In this document: positions 1 through 8,479 of the stretch, piece by piece
Layout: each line of letters opens with the position of its first letter
Position numbering within the stretch: position 1 is the first letter of the stretch
From: Phaeodactylum tricornutum CCAP 1055/1
Lineage: Eukaryota > Bacillariophyta > Bacillariophyceae > Surirellales > Neidiaceae
Assembly (NCBI RefSeq): GCF_000150955.2
Contig: NC_011692.1
Location: 186,001 to 250,000 of the forward strand
Length of the DNA stretch: 64,000 bases
Reading direction: 5' to 3'
Program-made: the position numbers and the translations under genes
Notes under the pieces: generated by a model
The model's database searches: none
Told to the model about the DNA's origin: nothing
The model's input: the letters and a program-made list of their open reading frames with translations, nothing else

Positions 1-323
1 CATCCCGCCACCTAGATCCGGGATGGGGGGAAGAGTGTCATCAAGCGGTGGACGCCCTTCGATGCGGATCAGCTTTCGACGTGAGAGTCGTTGTTCTCGA
101 CGACGAAAACTCCTGGCCGCATCCGTGGGGGTTGATGGATCCCGTTGGTGGACACTCTGTCTCTCGTCCCGCCGTGCCATTCGTGGGGGAGAAATCAAAG
201 AAGAGAGCGTTCCACTGGGCATTGTTTTCGCTGTGGCTTGCGACCTTGATCAGGTTCTTTGGAGCTGGCTGCTGGTTACTCTTGGTAGTCTTTGGGATGA
301 CGGGTTCTTGGTGGCTAGAATAG
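1..323 (+). CDS. Possible 3' end of a membrane protein gene (partial)
   Basis: One frame is open from the left edge (codons from base 3) to a TAG ending at 323. It encodes about 106 residues with a hydrophilic first part and a strongly hydrophobic stretch near the end, roughly residues 72-103, rich in Trp, Leu and Phe. It ends with WWLE. This could be the last exon of a gene with a C-terminal membrane anchor whose start lies outside the window. No family is recognised. A second frame (from 23) is also open here, so coding status is uncertain. Confidence 0.3.
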   Translation, partial: SRHLDPGWGEECHQAVDALRCGSAFDVRVVVLDDENSWPHPWGLMDPVGGHSVSRPAVPFVGEKSKKRAFHWALFSLWLATLIRFFGAGCWLLLVVFGMTGSWWLE

Positions 324-1645
324 TAACTACTTCAATTTGCTGTTCGGACAAATGTGGAGGGAAAAAGTGTTGCTCCTGACAGTTAAACAATGGTTTTTGA
401 ACAAGACTATAGAGAAGTACCAGATGTATATGCCCCTCGTGATTGCCCTTTATTCTCTAACGACACCCTACGTACCGCATGGTAGGATGAGACAGAAACA
501 GGGTCGCGGTCCTGGACGGAACCCTAGTACGTGTGATTGAAGCGAAAATTACTGCCTATAATCGGCAGCCGCGGCTTTTTCATATGCTGGAGGACTTTGG
601 AATTAAGCTAGTAGCATTGTATCCCGATCGACGTGCCGTAGTAATCAAGGTGTGCTGTAAATTGGGAAATTTACACTTGCCTTTAATTGATTGTGTCCCA
701 GGCGACCCTTTTTCGTGCGTCGCAAGGCTATTTTGTGGTTTCCTTCGCCGTCGCTCGTGGCCACTTTGCGTGTCGAGATAAGCGTTTCCTTAACAAACCA
801 AAAGGAGGCATAAACGGAGACGTACAATATATTTCCGTGCCGATCAAAATATCACAAAGATACATAGTTCGATTGACTGAGTAAACGATTGGTTGGGTTG
901 CCGAAGTGTCGCATATAAATAAAATGGACGTTCGGATCCCACAAGAATATCTATATCGGATTCAAATTTTGTGTGTCATACACTCATACTCGTTGAAACG
1001 CCATGTATTTCAGTTCCCACACACGTGGAAGCAAGCCGATAATCCTTCCCGTGTGTATATGCATGGTCAACCTTCTCCTTTGCATGGTCGTGTCAATAGT
1101 TGTTAGAGGGTTACGATTGTAATGCAAAGTGGGGTGAGTATCATCCTCGTCGCGATGGGGGAAACCGGATTGCTCCGTCCTTCACATGGGCTCCCATTGG
1201 AGCACGACTCCGAATTCGACAGTAAGTAGCACGCAGCTGGTACCCAAGGACTTCGGCGTTCGGGACCCATGAATTCGAGGACCGTAAAATTGTCCTCGAT
1301 TTCAGAAGACAGGATATATAGGCAATTATCTCGAAGTCATTCCTAGAAATATTTCCCGACGCGCCTCGTAGTAGATTACGCGAAGGTTCGCATCATATCT
1401 ACTGCAATTTACATTAGCCGAAAGTCAATCTTTCGATTTTCTCATTTGACAGACCTCCGCGTAGATTCCGTGTTCACAGACGAGGTTGGTTGATGTGAGT
1501 TCGCGAACCACTCTGAAATTTCTCCAGACCCATTATTAGTTTGACATCCTCGCTGTCTTCATGCTTTGCGACTAGTTTCGTGTGTTGGAGAAACGCGAAG
1601 CGTGTAGTTGCGTTACCATAAGTTACGATCGCTGCTACGACTACC
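324..1645. other. Intergenic, no gene recognised
   Basis: Only short unrelated open frames are present. The last few hundred bases must contain the promoter of the Cys-rich gene that starts at 1646. No clear core promoter motif, RNA gene or repeat was seen. Confidence 0.5.
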
Positions 1646-3601
1646 ATGGTCCACTTTCGGTCTCCCGTTTCACGTTGGGTTTTCTGTTGGACTTTGGGCG
1701 CTGCTAGCTTTGCTGCAGGAACAGATGCGCCCGATGTTGTCACCACTTCCAGCGTTAGTGTTTCGACTACGGACCACCCGTATTCGCGCTCCTTACAGAG
1801 GGGCACATGCCCCAAGGAGGCTCTGACTCCCAGCGATGTGGGCAAAAGCTGCGAAGGCGTCGACTTGTACTGTCCGCTGGTAGTTGAATGCCCCGTCCAA
1901 GCCGGAACGACGTGTGTGGATCCTGAGATCTCATCCGTCTGTGGTTGTGTCGACAATGTATGGTCCTGCAGTGTGCCGTCTTGTACTCCTTGTATCGAAT
2001 GGTCAAGCGAGTGCCCCGAAGAAAGCTTACAAGTTTCAGATATGGCCGGGCCTTGCGATATCACCGAAGGCGTCTTCTGTCCGTTCGATATGCCATCGTG
2101 CGCGACATGGGATGGCCAAGCCTGTATAGACCACATTGGAAAAGAATCTTGTATGTGTGGCGGTGGGCAGTGGTTATGCCCGATGGTTTCGTGCATCCTG
2201 TGCTTCGAACCACCAGAGATAGCGGATCCTAGTTGTCCGGAGAAAAAACTCGGACAAGACAAAGAAGAGTGCAATACCGAAGGATCCGTTTGTCCATTGC
2301 TAACAGGAGAGTGCAAAGTGTGGGATGGACAAGCTTGTGTTCCCAAGGAATTATATACCTATTGCTTGTGTACCAATGTTGGCGAATGGTTTTGCTCTCC
2401 AACGCAGTGTCCTCCTTGTCGACCAACTATCGCAATTAATGTCACTGAATGTCCGGAAAACCCCTTGCAAGAAGCAGATATCTCAGACGAATGCGATGTA
2501 CCCCAAACTTTGTCCTGTCCCTTCAATGCTGGACCGTGCGACGTGTGGGACGGCACAAAGTGCGTGGCAGAAGACGTCATTACGTCATGCGTTTGTGAAG
2601 GAGGAGAATGGGTGTGTGCCATACCTGTCTGCGTTCCTTGTGTACCTCCGGTCGATAATCGTTCCTGTCCGATAGGCCTTCTACAAGAAGCGGATATCAA
2701 CGGACCGTGCGACGTCGAGGGTCTTGATTGTCCTTTTGATGCCGGTCAGTGTGAGGTATGGAATGGAGAGGCATGCGAGATGCAAAATATAACCGCAAGA
2801 TGCTTCTGCGATGGAGAGGCATGGTTATGTGCTGTGCCGGGATGTGCACCGTGCGAGGCTCCGACGAATATCGAGGCATGCCCAGCTGAGGGGCTCCCCT
2901 CCAGTGCAATCAATCAGGCTTGCGAGCCGGAAGGTTCCGAGTGCCCTCTGAAAGGCAACACGTGCGACGTCTGGAATGGTACTGCTTGTGTGCCACAGGA
3001 TATTGAAGCGATGTGCGTGTGCGCGGAAATGGCGTGGACTTGCGCGATTCCCAATTGTGTGCCTTGTACGACCCAGCCCCCTCCCAATGATTCGATACCA
3101 ACTGGTGAGCCAACGAACAGTCCTTCGAGACCCGCTTTGCCTGAAACGATGCCACCAAGCAGTGGCGCCTCGGATACGGATGGAGAGATGCCCTCAAGTG
3201 CGCCAAATGGCATGCCCTCGAAAGTTCCAGTAGAGGTGCCCCCGAGTACTCCAACCCTTGAGCCCTCGAATGCTGATACGGTTCCCTCGGGTGTACCAGG
3301 CGAGATTCCGTTGACAATGCCTACGGCCATGCCCTCGAATATGCGTCCTAGCGTCCCACCGACTCTGCGGACCGTTGAACCTTCGACTCTGCGGACCGTC
3401 GTACCTAATGGCATGCCATCGGGCAACATTCCAACAATAACACCCACCGTTCGCTCCTCAACTATTGATCCAACAACGGTCTCGGAGACTGACGGGGGTA
3501 CCGCTTCGTTTGCTTCAGTTTCTGTGCAACAAGCTTCTTGTGCTACGTCAGTGGGAATTGCAGTAATGGCCGTGGGCTGGACGCTGGCTACATACAATTA
3601 G
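1646..3601 (+). CDS. Secreted six-repeat Cys-rich surface protein, copy 1
   Basis: A single-exon 651-residue protein that starts at an ATG in a good context (ACCATGG). Residues 1-25 form a signal peptide. Six repeats of about 60 residues follow (about 55-466). Each has ten cysteines spaced C-x(9-13)-C-x(5-7)-C-x6-C-x(6-7)-C-x8-C-x-C-x(6-7)-C-x4-C-x2-C, with a recurring VWDG or VWNG core and a W-x-C-x4-C-x2-C end. A Ser/Thr/Pro stalk with many MPS and VPS steps follows (about 467-625), then a hydrophobic C-terminus that fits a GPI-anchor signal. The repeat is not a domain I recognise; its end is faintly like a von Willebrand C module. It is probably a cell-wall or adhesion protein. It is a tandem paralogue of the gene at 4799. 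Confidence 0.9.
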   Translation: MVHFRSPVSRWVFCWTLGAASFAAGTDAPDVVTTSSVSVSTTDHPYSRSLQRGTCPKEALTPSDVGKSCEGVDLYCPLVVECPVQAGTTCVDPEISSVCGCVDNVWSCSVPSCTPCIEWSSECPEESLQVSDMAGPCDITEGVFCPFDMPSCATWDGQACIDHIGKESCMCGGGQWLCPMVSCILCFEPPEIADPSCPEKKLGQDKEECNTEGSVCPLLTGECKVWDGQACVPKELYTYCLCTNVGEWFCSPTQCPPCRPTIAINVTECPENPLQEADISDECDVPQTLSCPFNAGPCDVWDGTKCVAEDVITSCVCEGGEWVCAIPVCVPCVPPVDNRSCPIGLLQEADINGPCDVEGLDCPFDAGQCEVWNGEACEMQNITARCFCDGEAWLCAVPGCAPCEAPTNIEACPAEGLPSSAINQACEPEGSECPLKGNTCDVWNGTACVPQDIEAMCVCAEMAWTCAIPNCVPCTTQPPPNDSIPTGEPTNSPSRPALPETMPPSSGASDTDGEMPSSAPNGMPSKVPVEVPPSTPTLEPSNADTVPSGVPGEIPLTMPTAMPSNMRPSVPPTLRTVEPSTLRTVVPNGMPSGNIPTITPTVRSSTIDPTTVSETDGGTASFASVSVQQASCATSVGIAVMAVGWTLATYN

Positions 3602-3716
3602 AAAAATTAATTCGACGGGCGAGTATTGCATACAGCAGCATTATGAGCTAACATAACGATAACGTATTGTACATGGCTTGGAAAGATCTCCTTCGTCGAC
3701 TAATTGATCAGGTTGG

Positions 3717-4093
3717 TTAGATAGCGAGTAGTTCCTTTTCTATGCTTACAGCTAGTCGTTCCCTCTCCCCCAATCCATCCAGCTCTGCTAAATCCAATGG
3801 TCCAGCGGATTTGCTTCCTTTCCACCAATCGATTCTGTCGGTCACTATTGACGGGCACTGCTGTCGCGCCCGTATTCAGCAGAATTACGTGCCTAGAATT
3901 CGATTGGAAACTGTGTAACAGCACCGTTACGCAACCATAAACATGGATTTGCATGATCAGCCAGCACCTCCAATGAGTAACCCGTCCAATACCTAAACAA
4001 AAAAAGGTAACTGGCGTAAAGAATCAAAACTGACCAGGTTACAGCACAACGGTCATTGAGGGCAACATCGCCGACAAAAATGTTTCCCGACAA
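3717..4093 (-). other. Convergent module 1: degenerate or multi-exon small gene
   Basis: The minus strand downstream of Cys-rich copy 1 resembles the minus strand downstream of copy 2. One frame has a membrane-like stretch ending WTGYSLEVL (about 4093-3960). Another frame has TDRIDWWKG followed by a charged tail ending SIEKELLAI and a stop (3717-3719). The matching module at 6653-7250 has WTGYSLGLL, IDWWKG and a terminal SFKKEILAL. The conserved last residues suggest these are true C-termini and that an intron or decay separates the two frames. I could not find a convincing splice that joins them. An in-frame stop lies just upstream of the membrane part here, so this copy may be a pseudogene. 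Confidence 0.35.
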
Positions 4094-4798
4094 TCCTCGC
4101 TATTGCCAAAATAGTGACCTGAAAGGCCGGGAAACGTTGGTTTCCTGAGTCCTCCTGAAGGAAAGTGATATCTTCGCGAATAACACAATCAAAGTCCAAC
4201 GCCTTTTTGATTGGCAGTGAATCTGATCGATGTTGGCCTTTTGGGCTACAAAGGCACCGCTGGCATGCTCACATTTACATTGACATCGGTACCATGCTCG
4301 AGGGTCGTATCGTTACGGTCAATTCCAAGTGTGGGTTCATCAAGACGAGGTGCCGGTCATCCGAAAATGCCGGGCGAAAAGCAGTATTGACGAAAGAAGG
4401 TTGGCGAGCCAGTTAAAATCTGCGATCGGTTAAACACGTTTGAATTTCAACCGTTGCGGCCCGTTTTTCTGAAAATGACCTTTTTATCATGTGCGGAAAC
4501 TTATATCTACGAAAGAAGATATTTTTTTATTATCCCGTTTTACACTTTCTGTTGTTCAGCCCCACATGGAACCTAGACGCGGACATGCGAAGCTTCTCAA
4601 CACTTGAACTTCCCCTAAACATTAATCTGACTGGGTTTTTCTGCAGAGAAACTCCGTTGATGCGTGTAGACGGGACAGGGATCGAGTTGGCCCGTCTATC
4701 GACTGGCTTCTTGTTCCGAGTCGCATCACCCGTGCGAGATTAGCGGAGGTTATCACTATCTAAGCCTGTCATTATCTTTGATTTGTGCTAGAATTGCC
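4094..4798. other. Intergenic, no gene recognised
   Basis: This is the spacer between the two units of the tandem duplication. It contains the promoter of the second Cys-rich gene and short open frames only. One of these (4294-4416) has a few residues that look like a cold-shock fold, but not enough to call. Confidence 0.5.
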
Positions 4799-6532
4799 AT
4801 GGTCCACTTTCGATTTCCTCGTGCGCACTCGGTTGCCTGTTGGCTTCTGGGGGCCGCTTGCTTGTTGGCAACAACGGATGTATCCGATGCCGCCGTTTCG
4901 ATTACGGAGCACCGGCATTTGCGATCCCTGCAGGAAGGCACATGCCCAAGGGAGACTCTGGTCCCCAGCGATGAGGGCCAAGACTGCGACATGGTTGATT
5001 TGGTTTGTCCGCTCGAAACGGAGTGCCCCATCTGGGACGGGACAGCGTGTGTGGATACTGTGGTCGAATCCGTCTGTGTTTGCGTCGACAACGTATGGTC
5101 CTGTAACGTGCCAAACTGCGCTCCTTGCGACGGACAGCCTAGTGAATGCCCCGAAGAAAACTTGCAACTTTCCGATATGTCCGGGCCTTGCGATATCACC
5201 GATGATATTGTATGTCCGTTCGATGCGGGGCAATGCGATGTCTGGGACGGTCAAGCCTGCGTCCCCCAGGACATAGTCACAGACTGCTTTTGTAGCGGTG
5301 GGATGTGGACGTGCGCGCTTCCGAGTTGTGTTCCGTGCGATCCTCCAACCGGGGCAACGGATGTTAGCTGTCCGGAACCGGAACTCGGAGAAAACGAAGG
5401 AGAGTGTGCTGCCGAAGGACTGGTTTGTCCCCTGCTGGCTGGAGAGTGTGATGCGTGGAACGGACAAGCCTGTGTGCCGGAGGAAGTTGTTACCAGCTGT
5501 TTCTGCAGTGCGGAACTCGAATGGATCTGTGCCGTGCCGAGATGTCCCCCGTGTGGACCACCGATCACGCCTACTACGGAATGTCCGGGAAAGCCCTTGC
5601 AAGAAGCAGATATCTTAGGCGAATGCGATGTGCCCGAAGGCGTGTCCTGTCCTTTCAATGCTGGTTCATGCGATGTGTGGGACGGTAAAGGCTGCATTGC
5701 GGAAGACGTCATTACGTCCTGTAGTTGTGAAGGAGGAGAATGGATCTGTGCCATGCCTGGATGCGCTCCCTGTGAACCTCCGATCGACAGTGATTCCTGC
5801 CCGGCAGAGCTTCTACAAGAAGCGGATGTCAATGGACCATGTGATGCCGAGGGGCTCGATTGTCCCTTTAATGCTGGTCAGTGTGAGGTATGGAATGGAG
5901 AAGCATGCGAGATGCAAGATGTTACCACAAGCTGTTTCTGCGAAGAAAACGAGTGGATCTGTGCCGTACCGGACTGCGTTCCTTGCGAGCCTCCAACGAA
6001 TGCTAAGCCATGCCCAGCTGAGGGGCTCCCCTCCAGTGCAGTCAGTCAGCCTTGCAAGTCGGAAGGTTCCGAGTGCCCTCTGAATGTCAACACATGCGAT
6101 GTGTGGAATGGTACCGCTTGTGTGCCACAGGATACCGAAGCGATGTGCGTGTGTGCGGAATTGGCGTGGACATGTGCGATTCCCGATTGTGTGCCTTGTG
6201 CTGCCGAGTCTCTTCCTGGACAAAGCGATTTGGAACCATCTGGGGAACCAAGTGTTAGTCCAACGGGAACTGTTTTTCCTGATACGATGCCACCAAGCAT
6301 CGTTGCCTCGGATGTGGATGGAGAGGTGCCCTCAAATTCGCCAAACGGTGCTTTGGACAGCAGCCTTTCGCTGCTACCCACTGCGGTCGCATCGACCCTT
6401 GATCCAACAGCTGTTTCGGAGACGGGCAGCAACATCGAATCCTTTTCATCGAGTTCCCGAAAAGCCTCTTATGCAAAGCTCTTGGGTACGGCAGTCATGG
6501 CATTGGGCTGGTCGTTGGCTATTTGCAGTTAG
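4799..6532 (+). CDS. Secreted six-repeat Cys-rich surface protein, copy 2
   Basis: A single exon of 577 residues. The frame is open upstream, but the ATG at 4799 (CCATGG) gives MVHFRFP, matching the start of copy 1 (MVHFRSP), and was chosen for that reason. It has a signal peptide, then six ten-Cys repeats (about residues 49-460) with the same spacing and the same VWDG/VWNG core as copy 1. A Ser/Pro-rich stalk and a hydrophobic GPI-like C-terminus ending SLAICS follow. The stalk is much shorter than in copy 1, which has an extra block of MPS-type steps; this accounts for most of the 74-residue length difference. Repeats line up one to one between the copies, so the genes duplicated as whole units. 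Cell-surface location is inferred and the molecular role is unknown. Confidence 0.9.
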   Translation: MVHFRFPRAHSVACWLLGAACLLATTDVSDAAVSITEHRHLRSLQEGTCPRETLVPSDEGQDCDMVDLVCPLETECPIWDGTACVDTVVESVCVCVDNVWSCNVPNCAPCDGQPSECPEENLQLSDMSGPCDITDDIVCPFDAGQCDVWDGQACVPQDIVTDCFCSGGMWTCALPSCVPCDPPTGATDVSCPEPELGENEGECAAEGLVCPLLAGECDAWNGQACVPEEVVTSCFCSAELEWICAVPRCPPCGPPITPTTECPGKPLQEADILGECDVPEGVSCPFNAGSCDVWDGKGCIAEDVITSCSCEGGEWICAMPGCAPCEPPIDSDSCPAELLQEADVNGPCDAEGLDCPFNAGQCEVWNGEACEMQDVTTSCFCEENEWICAVPDCVPCEPPTNAKPCPAEGLPSSAVSQPCKSEGSECPLNVNTCDVWNGTACVPQDTEAMCVCAELAWTCAIPDCVPCAAESLPGQSDLEPSGEPSVSPTGTVFPDTMPPSIVASDVDGEVPSNSPNGALDSSLSLLPTAVASTLDPTAVSETGSNIESFSSSSRKASYAKLLGTAVMALGWSLAICS

Positions 6533-6652
6533 AGCATTTCTTTCTACTGTCGAATCCTTAATTAACATCCGCATGATTAGTAAAAACGTTAAGGCAACTT
6601 ACATGCTTTGATAAGATACTTTCTTGACCAAAATTACCTAGTAGTAAGTATA

Positions 6653-7250
6653 TTAGAGAGCGAGTATTTCCTTCTTGAAACTGGATGACTCCTTCGTCTC
6701 CGATGTCGCGGGCATTGTTATCGCTCGCTTGGCTCTCCACAAAACGCTCCCGCTGTTTCCATTCGAGCTCCTCAATGTCTGCGCGGCAGGCTTGTGCCGC
6801 CAAAACGCTCCACGTCCATCGACCGAGACCGCCCTGCTGGATCCAGTCTTCCAACGCGTTCGTTTTCCTTTCCACCAGTCTATTCTTGCTGTCGCCATGT
6901 CGGTCACTACTGTCGCGCTGGCATTTTGGAGATACACTGGAACGCTTGTCCAGTCTTCCGAGCGCGAACTGTGTGCCAGAATTTCTGGGGTACCGTTGTG
7001 CACACGTTAACATGGTTTTTTGTGCTGGCTTCCAGTAGGTCAGCAGCCCCAAGGAATATCCCGTCCAAGACCCTAGGAGAAAAGGAATGAGCGGACCTAT
7101 GGACGCAAAAAAACGAGTTGACCACATGTCAACCCAAAAGTCAGGGAAGACAGAGTCGCCAACAAAAAGGCTTCCCCGACAAACCTCGCTCGTGCAGGAA
7201 CATTGATCCCCGAAAGTCTCACAAGCGATGAAAATCCATCGTACGGAGCG
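6653..7250 (-). CDS. Convergent module 2: putative small membrane protein, exon structure unresolved
   Basis: A minus-strand frame opens at 7250. It carries Cys-rich residues (FGDQCSCTSEVCRGS), then two hydrophobic stretches around VFPDFWVDMWS and FFASIGPLIPFLLGSWTGYS. The true C-terminus is probably in another frame that ends SFKKEILAL at 6653 and contains IDWWKG, because the same ending (SIEKELLAI) recurs in module 1 at 3717. An intron between the two frames is likely but was not located, and a 5' exon beyond 7250 is likely because no ATG precedes the Cys-rich part. No family is recognised. The stop lies 121 bp from the stop of the convergent Cys-rich gene. Confidence 0.35.
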
Positions 7251-7700
7251 TCACCCATCCTTGAAATATGTAAATTTTGCTTGCGATATTCTAGGAACCA
7301 GAGCAGTCCAAGCAGTTCTAGACGCCGCCGGTCGTGATCCTTTTGCTACCGACAAGGGTTAGTCTCTTTCTTTTTCTCAACATTATCACAGCCAGCTGTT
7401 TCAATGTACTTATGCGTAATGTTAATCGGTACCCGAGCCAGGATTTTGTCGTGAGAAACGAACTTGAGGACGAAACCCTACTTCTAGAGATTAATGGGCA
7501 CATCAGAGCCGTTGTATCGTTTCAAAAAAATAAGATGCTTTTCCCAGCAGACTTTCTATGAAATGACCCACGATGACCGCAACTTAGGGCATTTCACAGT
7601 GCACTCATGCGTCTCCGGCAAAGGGCATTCACAATTTGTTCTGCTCGGCCTTTTTGCGTCATCTTTTAGTGCTTTTTCCTTATACTTCAGTTTTTTCAGC
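7251..7700. other. Intergenic, no gene recognised
   Basis: Likely holds the upstream exon or promoter of the minus-strand module that ends at 7250, and the promoter of the secreted protein that starts at 7701. No motif could be assigned. Confidence 0.45.
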
Positions 7701-8375
7701 ATGCAGAAGAACATCCTTTGCTTGGTTTTCTTGGTGGTATTAACTTCCGCGGAACGATATAGCTTCTTCATGAATGAGGACGTCTCCTACGTGCAAAACG
7801 AGCAGGGTCAACGATTTATGCAGCTAGATACGGGAAACCGTCCCGACCTTAACGCCACCACCGATACATGCGTTTTGCTCGGTACACGTATGCAGTGTAG
7901 CGTTAGCACCCGCGTCACGGCCGTCGATGACACTTTTACTGATCTCGATTTGACTGTGAATTGTGGGTTCGATGATCAAATCGCTTTCGATTTTCGGCGT
8001 GCGCAGTCGTGCACTTGTTCCGCATCGGCTATCTCATCCGATCCCGACAAGCCACCGAAGCGTTGTCCATGTGAAGTCTGCCCAGATGGTTACGGACAAA
8101 GTCCAGTGTCAATTGACTGCGGTGCAGAAGAAGATCCCTTCGTGATTGGCTCCTGTACCAACCTGGATTGTAATTTTGGCTGCAACGGTACCTGCAACTT
8201 TTCCTGCGAGAATCCTTTGCCGGAATGCGCCGGCCTTTGTGAAGCTGCAGGTGCACCAACATTTGCCCCGACGGGAATGGGTTTAGATAATGGTGCTTCT
8301 TCTGCAATAACTTTGTCGCGACGCTACCGATTGGTCATGCTTGGAGTAGTAAGTTTAGCTGGTCTTCTAGTGTAG
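7701..8375 (+). CDS. Small secreted Cys-rich surface protein
   Basis: A 224-residue protein. The frame is open further upstream, but the ATG at 7701 gives a clean signal peptide (MQKNILCLVFLVVLTSAE), so it was chosen. The mature part is acidic, then Cys-rich from about residue 90. It has clusters such as CTCSAS, CPCEVCPDGYG and CNFGCNGTCNFSC, and several N-x-T/S sites. It ends with a PTFAPTG motif like those in diatom surface-protein stalks and a hydrophobic C-terminus (VMLGVVSLAGLLV) that fits a GPI signal. It does not carry the ten-Cys repeat of the genes at 1646 and 4799, but it lies beside them and has the same overall plan. No family is recognised. Its stop is 104 bp from the convergent RNase Z gene. 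Confidence 0.8.
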   Translation: MQKNILCLVFLVVLTSAERYSFFMNEDVSYVQNEQGQRFMQLDTGNRPDLNATTDTCVLLGTRMQCSVSTRVTAVDDTFTDLDLTVNCGFDDQIAFDFRRAQSCTCSASAISSDPDKPPKRCPCEVCPDGYGQSPVSIDCGAEEDPFVIGSCTNLDCNFGCNGTCNFSCENPLPECAGLCEAAGAPTFAPTGMGLDNGASSAITLSRRYRLVMLGVVSLAGLLV

Positions 8376-8479
8376 CTGCACGACTGCGTTATCAAATTGG
8401 AATTAAAAACAGTGTGCAAATACACGATATTAATAGTACATGTGCTGAAATAGCACTTACCAATAAATCTTATATAGCT

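Noticed and set aside
1474-3597. Long antisense open frames across Cys-rich copy 1 (290 and 227 codons)
   Set aside because: They mirror the repeat structure and codon bias of the plus-strand gene, start mostly at non-ATG codons and show no domain of their own. The same shadows occur across copy 2.
4294-4416. Cold-shock-domain-like fragment (GRIVTVNSKCGFIKTR)
   Set aside because: Only one short motif fits; the rest of the fold is missing and no neighbouring exon continues it. Chance resemblance or a minor relic.
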